Assembly: GCA_017505745.1 (NCBI GenBank)
Contig: JAFVOP010000029.1
Location: 1 to 34,614 of the forward strand
Direction of reading: 5' to 3'
Length of the DNA: 34,614 nucleotides
DNA from: Clostridia bacterium
GTDB lineage: Bacteria; Bacillota; Clostridia; Oscillospirales; CAG-272
In this document: piece after piece, positions 23,935-31,414 of the stretch
Position numbering within the stretch: position 1 is the stretch's first letter
Layout: every line of letters starts with the position of its first letter
The notes under the pieces: model-generated
Told to the model about the DNA's origin: nothing
Database searches by the model: none
What the model saw: the letters and a program-made list of their open reading frames with translations, nothing else
Translations under genes and position numbers: made by a program

Positions 23935-24555
23935 ATGAGACAAGAACTCTACCAATATTCGATATCTCTAAAAAAACGTACCGAAAACTTAGGAAATACC
24001 AATACCGCTGTAGGAAATGTTTGTATATTTGTTTTGGTGGCACTGTTTGGTGTTTTTACGGCGTTTCTTAATATATGGATATCACTAACAATCATAGTGT
24101 CTTACACAGCATTATTCGTTTACAACCGTAGAGAAAAAGATAGATATGCAAAAATACTTTTTGACCTCGGCTTGTTTATTTTTTATTTGTCCCTTGAAAT
24201 GAGTGTTTTGTTTAACAGTCAACCATCCTTTATAGGTATCTTTTTAATTGCTTTATTCATTTGCTTGGTCTTTTATGAGATAAAAGTATATTTGAATTTA
24301 AAGCATAAAAAGTATTCTTTAAAAAACGCCAAGCAGAATAGTGCTCTTGTAGCAATTCTGGGCACCCTTACTTTGCTTTGCGGTTCGATCGGATTAAAAC
24401 TTGGAAAATCGATCGGTCGAAATGATAGAGATTCAGAAGAGGTTATTTGGTTGGGGGCGATTATTGTTTCGTTGCTTTTTGTAGCATCGATATCATATTT
24501 GCAAAAATATACGGTTTATAAAGTTTTGGAACGAAAAAGGAATTCTGTTGAATGA
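23935..24555 (+). CDS. 206-residue polytopic membrane protein
   Basis: I do not recognise this family. About six hydrophobic segments are visible (near 26-48, 50-66, 75-92, 96-115, 138-157, 168-188), with positively charged loops such as RREKDR and LKHKKYSLKNAK. There is no signal peptide or catalytic motif. AAAGGA precedes the ATG. The gene is much more AT-rich than the radical SAM gene it follows, which suggests a different origin. It may be cotranscribed with that gene because no promoter or terminator separates them. Confidence 0.75.
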   Translation: MRQELYQYSISLKKRTENLGNTNTAVGNVCIFVLVALFGVFTAFLNIWISLTIIVSYTALFVYNRREKDRYAKILFDLGLFIFYLSLEMSVLFNSQPSFIGIFLIALFICLVFYEIKVYLNLKHKKYSLKNAKQNSALVAILGTLTLLCGSIGLKLGKSIGRNDRDSEEVIWLGAIIVSLLFVASISYLQKYTVYKVLERKRNSVE

Positions 24556-24630
24556 TGTTATTGGTCAATATACAATATTATTTTTGCTATTTTATTTGTC
24601 TTACAATCAATTAAAAAGTTAATACAACTT

Positions 24631-24682
24631 CTCCGCACTTATGTAGATTTTATTTGAATTCTGTGAAAGTGCGGAGTTTTTT
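24631..24682 (+). terminator. Intrinsic terminator after the 206-residue membrane protein
   Basis: CTCCGCACTT (24631-24640) pairs perfectly with AAGTGCGGAG (24667-24676) over a 26-base loop and is followed by six T. Confidence 0.8.
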
Positions 24683-24691
24683 GTTTTTTAC

Positions 24692-24720
24692 TTGCAAATT
24701 CAATCAAGATGTGTTATACT
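24692..24720 (+). promoter_or_regulatory. Promoter for the two-gene membrane cassette
   Basis: TTGCAA (24692-24697) and TATACT (24715-24720) are separated by 17 bases. Confidence 0.65.
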
Positions 24721-24760
24721 TACGATAGCTTTAACCGATTATTTTTGTTAGGAGTGCTGT

Positions 24761-26125
24761 ATGAAAATTTCCAAATTGATCGAGAATACCGTGCTGATGG
24801 TAGTTGCGCATTTGGCGTGGTTTTTTACCACGTATTATCAGCACCGTATGGATGGCTCTTATTCTGCAACGGATATTGTTTTTGATGTTTTGTTTACTGT
24901 CATGATCACATGGTTTTTTGTCATAATCTTTGCAAGAAACAAAACGCTGTTTGGAGAGGGGGCATTTCGTCTTGGGGGAGAGCCTTCCAAACGGGTGCTT
25001 TTGATCAAATGGGTGGCATTTATTGGTATCAAATGCGCGTTGGACGTTGTGATTTGGTCGTTCAGCCTCATTTCTGTGGAATGGAAATATATTGGAACGG
25101 GGTTGCTTTCGGCTGCCTATTGGTTGATTGCTTATGCAGTGTTCGTACGAAAGGATACTGCCGTTTGGAAAAACAGGCGGCACCTTCTGACCGTGGGCGG
25201 TTTGATTCTGCTTGCAGTTGGGGTTGGTGTGTGCTATGATCTGTCATTGATCCGTCAAACACAGGAATTGCATTTGAAGTACACGGTGGAGTCTCCCCAT
25301 TTGATGCAGGCTTGTCGGAATCTGGATTATTTCAGCGGTGTAAAAACCTTTGTCGTGGATTTTGTCATTCTGTGTACGCTGGTCATGTTTCATATGACAC
25401 ATATTGTACATGATAACAGCGAGAAACCGAGGAATTGGCTGCAAGTATCCGTGCGTTGTGATCTTGTGTTGGCACTGTTTTTATTTATTTGTGTTGCGAA
25501 AATTGCATTTGATCAGCAAAGTGTTCTTCTTACAAGGACGGTCGAGCCCCTGTTCCACAGGAATTATGAAACCGAAGGATCTTTTGATTATGCAATCGAA
25601 AAGAAAATGGTGCTCCATGGATTTGATGTGGAGCATTCTGCAGAAAACGCATATCACTACGTAGAAACGGTGCAATTGCAAAAGGAAGGCTGTGCATCGG
25701 AGTTGTTTGAGGGAACCGGAGAAGATCCCGATTGCGTGTTTACAAGCAAGGGCAACCGTAAAGGGGTGTACGTTCAATTTTTATTGGAGGAGCGTAAGGT
25801 CTATTTGTACGGACATTATGCAATTTGCTATTATGAAAATGGAATCACGCCACGCATTATCCGCGTGGATTCCTTAAATCAGTGCGAAAACAATGCAATT
25901 GTAACCGAACTGTGTAAGCATTTGCTGGAAGAGGGAAATCTGTTTGTATTTGAGTATGCCGGGGAATACCTTGCAAAATATGAGCCCGAATTTCTTCAAC
26001 CGTACGTGGAACGCTATCGGGAGGGGACATTCACAGGAGCGGAGTCTCGCTGGATGGAAATTTGCTGTTATCGAAGCGAGTATATTGTGAATCTTGCGAA
26101 ACAACCGGGAGGGAATCTGTCATGA
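24761..26125 (+). CDS. 454-residue membrane protein with soluble C-terminal domain, unknown
   Basis: Seven hydrophobic segments lie in the first 255 residues (near 8-27, 38-58, 78-100, 106-128, 142-160, 196-215, 232-250). About 200 mostly polar residues follow (YETEGSFDYAIEKKMVLHGFDVEHSAENAYHYVETVQLQ). I know no family. The C-terminal part contains several Cys (GCASELFEGTGEDPDC, ICCYRS). TAGGAG precedes the ATG. It overlaps the next gene by 4 bases, so the two act together, perhaps as an envelope sensor or transport pair. Confidence 0.75.
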   Translation: MKISKLIENTVLMVVAHLAWFFTTYYQHRMDGSYSATDIVFDVLFTVMITWFFVIIFARNKTLFGEGAFRLGGEPSKRVLLIKWVAFIGIKCALDVVIWSFSLISVEWKYIGTGLLSAAYWLIAYAVFVRKDTAVWKNRRHLLTVGGLILLAVGVGVCYDLSLIRQTQELHLKYTVESPHLMQACRNLDYFSGVKTFVVDFVILCTLVMFHMTHIVHDNSEKPRNWLQVSVRCDLVLALFLFICVAKIAFDQQSVLLTRTVEPLFHRNYETEGSFDYAIEKKMVLHGFDVEHSAENAYHYVETVQLQKEGCASELFEGTGEDPDCVFTSKGNRKGVYVQFLLEERKVYLYGHYAICYYENGITPRIIRVDSLNQCENNAIVTELCKHLLEEGNLFVFEYAGEYLAKYEPEFLQPYVERYREGTFTGAESRWMEICCYRSEYIVNLAKQPGGNLS

Positions 26126-26649
26126 AAAGGAAAAGAGCACCGATAGTTATATGCACATTTTTATTTGTGGCAATTGTTATTGTTTCGTTAACTTATATGC
26201 TCCTAAACCCATTGCCACGGAATTACTTTGTTTTTCAAAGCATTGAAGAGTGCAAAAAGTTGATCCCTGCCGACCGGTCTGATATCAATATAGACCAATA
26301 TGATACGCCGAATGAAGATGAAGACTTAAAAGACCTGACGTATCATAATTTTTGGGGGATGAAATTTAAGTCCGATGCATTAGAATACGAGATTTTTGCA
26401 TACGAATTTGAAGATGCGGATTCGGCACTGAAATACTATGTAAACGTCACGGGACAAAACAGTTATATGAAAAGATTACCTTTGAATGAACAAGATGATA
26501 ATAATTTGTTGTCCGTGTCAAAAGGAATATTCTCCTCTCGAATTGTCGTCATTTCTCAAAACAGAGCCTATCAAGTACTTGCTCCCAGCCGATATGTTGA
26601 CGAGATTCAGGAGCTGTTGGCAGATGTATTTTCAAAAAAACTTCCTTAA
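26122..26649 (+). CDS. 175-residue membrane-anchored protein, unknown
   Basis: A basic N terminus (MKRKRAP) and one membrane helix (about 8-28) lead to an acidic extracytoplasmic domain (about 30-175; PADRSDINIDQYDTPNEDEDLKDL, and a late FSSRIVVISQNRAYQVLA beta pattern). No lipobox or known domain. It begins in the ATGA overlap with the polytopic partner; GGGAGGG lies upstream. Orientation by the positive-inside rule places the bulk outside the cell. Confidence 0.75.
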   Translation: MKRKRAPIVICTFLFVAIVIVSLTYMLLNPLPRNYFVFQSIEECKKLIPADRSDINIDQYDTPNEDEDLKDLTYHNFWGMKFKSDALEYEIFAYEFEDADSALKYYVNVTGQNSYMKRLPLNEQDDNNLLSVSKGIFSSRIVVISQNRAYQVLAPSRYVDEIQELLADVFSKKLP

Positions 26650-26666
26650 AATAATGATAAAAAAGC

Positions 26667-26706
26667 AGGCGGCTCCTCAAACATGGGGAGCCGTCTTTTT
26701 TTTTTA
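26667..26706. terminator. Bidirectional terminator between convergent operons
   Basis: AGGCGGCTCC pairs with GGAGCCGTCT (with G-U pairs), followed by more than ten T on the plus strand. On the minus strand the stem is followed by a run of six T, serving the leftward cassette. Confidence 0.85.
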
Positions 26707-26713
26707 TTCCGTT

Positions 26714-27205
26714 TTATTCCACCTTCAACGCGTTTTCCACTGCGTCAAAGAAGGCGGCGCGATCCTCCTTCGAGGCAATCGCATATACCGCATAGTTACC
26801 AAATACCATTACTTCGGCGTCGCGCAGCTTGGGGGTCTCCTGCGCGATATAGGAATCGTACCAGGATCCGTTGCGCTCCAAACACTCGGAAAGATACTCT
26901 TTGAGCACGTCCTTCATGTCGTTGGCCTTTCCGGCTTCTACGTGGAATACGCCAAACTCGTTGAGGTTGTTGGTGTCGGGGGCAAAGCGAACCGACGAAT
27001 CGGTGACGTAGGTTGGCATTGCGAAGTAATCGTCAAAAAATCCGTTCTCGGCGGTCAGGTAGGCAATGCCGTCGCCCAAAGCTGCCGTTGCGGTGTCGGA
27101 AAGCGCTTTGGCAGATACACCGTCCGCATAATTTGCGCTTTCTCCGCAGGATACGAGAGAGAAGAGCAGAGAGATGGATAGAAGTGTGAATAAAATGCGT
27201 TTCAT
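26714..27205 (-). CDS. DUF4358-like lipoprotein
   Basis: A 163-residue lipoprotein: MKRILFTLLSISLLFSLVSC with lipidated Cys20, then an extracellular domain (FFDDYFAMPTYVTDSSVRFAPDTNNLNEFGVFHVEAG, LKEYLSECLERNGSWYDSYIAQE, EVMVFGNYAVYAIA) in keeping with DUF4358, a clostridial family of unknown function. The start is in the ATGA overlap with the SGNH gene; an AGAAAGGA site lies upstream. It is the last gene of the leftward cassette. Confidence 0.85.
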   Translation of the reverse strand: MKRILFTLLSISLLFSLVSCGESANYADGVSAKALSDTATAALGDGIAYLTAENGFFDDYFAMPTYVTDSSVRFAPDTNNLNEFGVFHVEAGKANDMKDVLKEYLSECLERNGSWYDSYIAQETPKLRDAEVMVFGNYAVYAIASKEDRAAFFDAVENALKVE

Positions 27206-28050
27206 GAATTGGACTGTCCTTTCTGTGATTCCCATGAATGGGTGCGCAGATAGCGCAGGATCGCTTCGTACGCCGAGGCGGTCAGATGGATGCCGTCGCC
27301 GTTGTCGTAATCGGGGAGCAATTGACCGTTGGTATCCCGCAATACCGAGGCGGTATCGGCCACGCGTACGTTTTCGTATTTGGCGGCGATCTCGGGGAGA
27401 TAGCCGTTCAGCGTTTCAATATAGCCATTCAGTGTTGCCACGTCCACGCCGAAATGCTCGGCGCTGGAAACGGGATACACCGTTTGCAAAATGATCTTGG
27501 TATCGGGGGATGCCGTTTGGATCGCGGTGATCAGCTTGCCGTAATTATTCACGTATTGTGAGGGGGTGGAGATAAAGTTAAGGATGCCGTTGAGCCCGAA
27601 GGAGAGCACGAGATAGGTGGGTTGCTCGCGCTTGCAGGCGTCGGCAACGGTCAGGCTTTCCTTGGTAGGCGGATAGACGATCGGTTCGGAGGTGATGCGG
27701 GAGGAGAGCATGCGCGTATTGCTGGAATCGGTCCATACCTGGTGGGTCTCGGTGCCGCCGCTGAGCACGCCGCGCGCCAGAAGATGTGAGGTGGTGGATT
27801 CTCCGAAAAAGATCATTTGATCAATATATGCCATACCCGCATCCGCGGTGCTTTCCAAAAACACCTCTTGCGGATCTGTCGATACGTCGGTGTCGGATTC
27901 GGTCTCTGTTTCGCTTTCGGTCTCTGCTGGCGCGGGCTCGGTGAGGTGCAGGATTCCAAGGGTAATCAGTCCGAGGACGCAAAGCACCGAGAGCGTTGCA
28001 ATGAGCAGAAGCAAAACCGAAAGAAACCTGGTTTGTGTTTTGAGATTCAT
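27202..28050 (-). CDS. Membrane-anchored SGNH/GDSL-family hydrolase
   Basis: A 282-residue protein: one N-terminal membrane helix (about 10-36), an acidic Glu/Thr/Ser-rich linker (38-62), then an SGNH hydrolase domain with block I FFGEST (Ser nucleophile), block III FGLNG (Asn), and DGIHLT near residue 255 (catalytic Asp/His). Such enzymes remove or transfer acetyl groups on cell-wall glycans; the domain would lie outside the membrane. It is between a small membrane protein gene and the DUF4358-like lipoprotein gene. Substrate unknown. Confidence 0.88.
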   Translation of the reverse strand: MNLKTQTRFLSVLLLLIATLSVLCVLGLITLGILHLTEPAPAETESETETESDTDVSTDPQEVFLESTADAGMAYIDQMIFFGESTTSHLLARGVLSGGTETHQVWTDSSNTRMLSSRITSEPIVYPPTKESLTVADACKREQPTYLVLSFGLNGILNFISTPSQYVNNYGKLITAIQTASPDTKIILQTVYPVSSAEHFGVDVATLNGYIETLNGYLPEIAAKYENVRVADTASVLRDTNGQLLPDYDNGDGIHLTASAYEAILRYLRTHSWESQKGQSNS

Positions 28051-28071
28051 GGTTACGTCCCCTGAAAAGGA

Positions 28072-28479
28072 TTAGTCTTCTTCCATCAGGCGGCGTACGC
28101 GATTACGGATCAGTGCAACAAAACCGAACAGGATCCAGTAAAGAGCGGAGAGCAGAGCAAACATCACAAGATAGAACGAGCTGTTTGCCGAGGCCCCGGA
28201 GGGAAGAATCAAAAACAGAAAGACGGAAAGTACGGTGATGAGATAGTGCGAGAGAAATCGGACCCAGGCCGAAAGACCTTCTGCGCCCAAAAGCATTCCC
28301 GCTGCCGAGAGGCAGAGACCGAAGGGGAACATCAGAAGAAACGAATACATGCTGATATTTCCCGCGTCTTTCACGGTTCCGAGCGCGGCAAAATTAAAAA
28401 AGAGAATGAGCAGCGCGGTTACCGTAAAATAGACGCATCCGCCACTGAGCCATTTTTTGATCGCGATCCAAGATTTCAT
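28072..28479 (-). CDS. Four-helix membrane protein, possibly DUF3021
   Basis: A 135-residue protein with four hydrophobic helices (near 13-33, 42-62, 73-95, 100-122) and a basic C-terminal tail (RNRVRRL). Size and layout (SHYLITVLSVFLFLILP in the third helix) suggest DUF3021, whose function is unknown; this is tentative. The ATG at 28479 follows GGAAAGG. First gene of the leftward cassette, 21 bases before the SGNH gene. Confidence 0.75.
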   Translation of the reverse strand: MKSWIAIKKWLSGGCVYFTVTALLILFFNFAALGTVKDAGNISMYSFLLMFPFGLCLSAAGMLLGAEGLSAWVRFLSHYLITVLSVFLFLILPSGASANSSFYLVMFALLSALYWILFGFVALIRNRVRRLMEED

Positions 28480-28512
28480 AGAAGTGCCTTTCCGTATCAT
28501 ATAATATATTAT

Positions 28513-28541
28513 AATTTATCATATTCTATTCCATATTGCAA
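28513..28541 (-). promoter_or_regulatory. Promoter of the leftward envelope cassette
   Basis: On the minus strand TTGCAA (28536-28541), 17 bases, then TAAATT (28513-28518) with TG one base before it. The -10 is imperfect; a TATAAT lies a few bases further on. Confidence 0.5.
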
Positions 28542-28644
28542 GTCTTTTTTTGAAAAAATAATTTTTTTTACAATTGGGAGTTAAAAACTTGTTTTAACTT
28601 TCAAAAAAAGTTGAGAAAAAAACAAAAAAATAATGAAAAAAGGC

Positions 28645-28673
28645 TTGATTTTTGAAAAAAGGTGTGATATAAT
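28645..28673 (+). promoter_or_regulatory. Promoter of tRNA-Val
   Basis: TTGATT (28645-28650), 17 bases, TATAAT (28668-28673), with TG one base before the -10. The tRNA begins 15 bases later. Confidence 0.8.
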
Positions 28674-28688
28674 AAAGACCGCTTGAAA

Positions 28689-28765
28689 GGAAGCATAGCT
28701 CAGTTGGTCAGAGCGCACGGTTCACATCCGTGAGGTCGCAGGTTCGAGCCCTGCTGTTTCCACCA
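28689..28765 (+). tRNA. tRNA-Val, anticodon CAC
   Basis: A 77-base cloverleaf: acceptor GGAAGCA paired with TGTTTCC (one G-U pair), D-arm GCTC/GAGC, anticodon stem CACGG/CCGTG with loop TTCACAT (anticodon CAC, reading GUG), T-arm GCAGG/CCTGC, encoded CCA. Its 3' portion and terminator are repeated twice downstream. Confidence 0.93.
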
Positions 28766-28769
28766 CATC

Positions 28770-28800
28770 GAAAAGGGGATGCAACGCATCCCCTTTTTCG
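28770..28800 (+). terminator. Terminator of tRNA-Val, copy 1
   Basis: GAAAAGGGGATGC pairs with GCATCCCCTTTTTC around a three-base loop, T-rich at the 3' side. Confidence 0.85.
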
Positions 28801-28930
28801 ATTTGACGGAACATATGCGGCGAGAAGCTCGCAAATCGGAGATTTGCCGGAATTTGCGCCAAGAAGGAAAAAAGGAATCAGAAGGAAGGGCGCAAATTTA
28901 GGTTCAGAGCCCTGCTGTTTCCACCAAATC

Positions 28931-28961
28931 GAAAAAGGGGATGCAACGCATCCCCTTTTTC
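28931..28961 (+). terminator. Terminator hairpin, repeat copy 2
   Basis: Same stem as copy 1 with one extra A on the 5' side, making the A/T flank pairing longer. Confidence 0.8.
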
Positions 28962-29090
28962 GATTTGACGGAACATATGCGGCGAGAAGCTCGCAAATCG
29001 GAGATTTGCCGGAATTTGCGCCAAGAAGGGAAAGACGAATCAGAAGGAAGGGCGCAAATTTAGGTTCGAGCCCTGCTGTTTCCACCAAAT

Positions 29091-29121
29091 CGAAAAGGGG
29101 ATGCAACGCATCCCCTTTTTC
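29091..29121 (+). terminator. Terminator hairpin, repeat copy 3
   Basis: Same stem; the sequence after it diverges (CGGTTTTCGG instead of CGATTTGACG), marking the right end of the repeat array. Confidence 0.8.
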
Positions 29122-29223
29122 GGTTTTCGGAGCATTTTTTCTTTGACGCGAAGGGAAGCGCAGCGATGCATGCGGAAGTGTCGGGGCAATTCCAAAATAG
29201 TTCCTGAAATCGGAAAAAAGAAG

Positions 29224-29252
29224 TTGACAGGCAGAGATTGCCATGATATAAT
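29224..29252 (+). promoter_or_regulatory. Strong promoter of the surface protein/protease operon
   Basis: TTGACA (29224-29229), 17 bases, TATAAT (29247-29252), with TG one base before the -10. Confidence 0.88.
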
Positions 29253-29326
29253 GAAGATGGATAGATATTTCTTTCTCCCGTATGGCTTTTATTTGCCTGC
29301 GGAGAAAAGAAAAGAGGTGTATAATA

Positions 29327-31414
29327 TTGAGAAAACGACTTCTATGTACGGTCCTGCTGTTGCTCTTGCTTTTGCCCGTCTTTCCGGCTTCGGCACAAGA
29401 GGAGCAGGTGCAGATCCGCATTGAAACGGTTGACGTGGACGCGGACGGTTCTTCCAGGGTAAAGATCCTACTGGATGCCAATCCCGGCGTGACGTCGATC
29501 AAGCTCAAAATTGCCTACGATGCGTCCGCGCTACAGTTGGTAAGGGTTGACGAAAATCAGTCGCTTGGAGGCTGGTTTGAATCGAGCCAAACGGAGGACG
29601 TAAATCCCCATGTGCTGGTTTGGGTTTGGGGAGAGCCGACCGAAAAAACAGGAACACTCGCAATTTTAAGATTTCAAACGGTAAGAGAAAATATACAGCT
29701 TTCCACCGAGATTCAAATCACTCACGCAGAGGTGATCTGCAACGGATCAGATGTTCCCGTGAGCCTGACCAACGGAACCGTGTATTTTCATTGCGAGCAC
29801 GTCTTTGGCGATTGGACTATGACCGATGAGACCCGCCACGGACGGTTATGCGCCAATTGTCAACGCTACTTCTACCAGGAGCATATTTGGGATGCGGGGG
29901 TGGTGGAGCGCCCCGCCTCGCATACCGTTCCCGGAAGCATCCGGTACTCCTGTTCGATCTGCAAAGGCGAAAAGACCGAAGAGATCCCCACGTTGTCGGA
30001 GCATACATACACCTATGAGCGGTTGGATTCCGATACCCACCGGGCAACCTGCGCGTGCGGTGACACACAGGTGCTTTCGCATGAATGGAAGAGCAGTACC
30101 GTGACGCAGGAGCCCTCGCACACGGTTCCCGGAAACCGCCGCTGGAGCTGTCCGTGCGGAGAGAGCCGAGACGAGGAGATCCCCACCACTCCCGAGCACG
30201 AATACGTTTATGAGCGTTTGGATGCGAATTTACACCGCGCGACCTGCGCGTGCGGAGATTCGGTGGAGCAGGCGCACGAATGGAAGGAGAGCACGGTGAC
30301 GCTTTACCCCTCGCATACCGCTCCCGGAAACCGCCGTTTGCGTTGCCCGTGCGGAGAGGAGAGAGACGAAGAAATTCCGCCAACGCCCGAGCATACGTAT
30401 CAAATCTACGAGCCGTGCGACAAACAAAACCATAACGCGATTTGTGCATGCGGTGACGCGATCGTTCAACCGCACGAATGGAAGAGCAGCACGGTTACCA
30501 AGCCTGCCACGCATACCGTTCCCGGAAACCGCCGTTACCAATGTGTGTGCGGAGAGACCCGGGACGAAGAGATCCCCACTACGTCCGCACATGTGTATCA
30601 CACGTACGAGTCACGGGACGAGAGCAATCACGTTGCGATCTGTGCATGCGGTCATACGATTGTCCAATCGCATACGTGGGATGAGGGCCGGGTGATCCTG
30701 GAGCCGACCGCAGAGGCCGAGGGCAGCCGACAGTATACCTGCTTGTCCTGCGGAGCAACCCGAGCCGAACCGATCTCGCAGTTGCGAAAGGGGCCTGATT
30801 TCCTGTTGATCGGATTGATCGTTGGAGCGATCCTTGCGGTCGTGGCGGCAATTTTGATCGTTTTGTGGATGCGGAAAAAGAAAACAACGACGTTGCCTAA
30901 AACTGGGCCTATGAGTTCGGTCACGGAAACGTCTACCGCACCGATCCTGCCGAGGCAGGAGCCGCAACAGATGCCGGAAGAGGCAACACCTCCCGAAGCA
31001 CCCGCACAAGCGGCCACATCGCAATTCGAGGAGAAGGCGGAGGACACCGCGGCGTCCGAAACAGAGCAAGCAGAAGCGCAGATTCCTGTGGCGACCGCGG
31101 AGGAAGTGCCACCCGAGGCGGTGCCCGAGACCGACCCCGTGGAGGTGGCACCTACACCCACAGAGGCACCCGAGCCGACACCTCCCGAGGAGGCTCCGCC
31201 CGCACCTCTTTCCAAGGCTGAATGGGAGGAGAAGAACAAGGCTGTTTTGATGGCGTTGTTTGCGGAGGAAGAAGAACAACCGTTACCCGAAGTCCCCGCG
31301 GAGGAATCCGCGCCTTCCGTGCCGGAATGTACGGAAGAGACTCTTTCTCATGAGACGTTTGATACCGAGAGATCCGACGAAGGATCCGAACAAACCAAAG
31401 GAGAATCATCATGA
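29327..31414 (+). CDS. Cohesin-like domain surface protein with Cys-rich repeats and membrane anchor
   Basis: A 695-residue exported protein. A signal peptide (1-23, Leu-rich, ending PASAQ) is followed by a cohesin-like beta domain (about 25-150; VKILLDANPGVTSIKLKIAYD and LAILRFQT). Residues about 150-485 hold some six imperfect repeats of 50-60 residues built on HEW...STVT, PSHTVPGNRRW, CPCGE, DEEIPTT, EHTY and HRATCACGD, each with paired CxC/CxxC cysteines that could bind metal or form disulfides. A transmembrane helix (about 493-515) and an acidic Pro/Glu-rich cytoplasmic tail (516-695) end it. I chose TTG at 29327, eight bases after AAAGAGGTG, because it starts exactly at the signal peptide. 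The end overlaps the protease start by 4 bases. Confidence 0.85.
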   Translation: MRKRLLCTVLLLLLLLPVFPASAQEEQVQIRIETVDVDADGSSRVKILLDANPGVTSIKLKIAYDASALQLVRVDENQSLGGWFESSQTEDVNPHVLVWVWGEPTEKTGTLAILRFQTVRENIQLSTEIQITHAEVICNGSDVPVSLTNGTVYFHCEHVFGDWTMTDETRHGRLCANCQRYFYQEHIWDAGVVERPASHTVPGSIRYSCSICKGEKTEEIPTLSEHTYTYERLDSDTHRATCACGDTQVLSHEWKSSTVTQEPSHTVPGNRRWSCPCGESRDEEIPTTPEHEYVYERLDANLHRATCACGDSVEQAHEWKESTVTLYPSHTAPGNRRLRCPCGEERDEEIPPTPEHTYQIYEPCDKQNHNAICACGDAIVQPHEWKSSTVTKPATHTVPGNRRYQCVCGETRDEEIPTTSAHVYHTYESRDESNHVAICACGHTIVQSHTWDEGRVILEPTAEAEGSRQYTCLSCGATRAEPISQLRKGPDFLLIGLIVGAILAVVAAILIVLWMRKKKTTTLPKTGPMSSVTETSTAPILPRQEPQQMPEEATPPEAPAQAATSQFEEKAEDTAASETEQAEAQIPVATAEEVPPEAVPETDPVEVAPTPTEAPEPTPPEEAPPAPLSKAEWEEKNKAVLMALFAEEEEQPLPEVPAEESAPSVPECTEETLSHETFDTERSDEGSEQTKGESS

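Larger units (their letters stand above)
28741..29122 (+). repeat. Tandem triplication of the tRNA-Val 3' end plus terminator
   Basis: The last 25 bases of tRNA-Val (28741-28765) recur at 28901-28926 (with one inserted base) and 29063-29087. Each copy is followed by a near-identical terminator hairpin, giving two full units of about 160 bases and a partial third. Each full unit also contains hairpins GCGAG/CTCGC and GCAAATC/GATTTGC and an inverted pair AATTTGCGCC/GGGCGCAAATT. Antisense and sense open frames here are artefacts of the repeat. The stretch 28480-29326 has no protein gene. Confidence 0.9.

Noticed and set aside
28741-29122. CRISPR-like array
   Set aside because: Unit is 160 bp, contains a tRNA end and terminator, and the spacers are also repeated, so it is not CRISPR.
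28708-29508. Repetitive minus-strand open frame over the tRNA repeat
   Set aside because: Its repeated peptide simply translates the 160-bp tRNA 3' end/terminator units.
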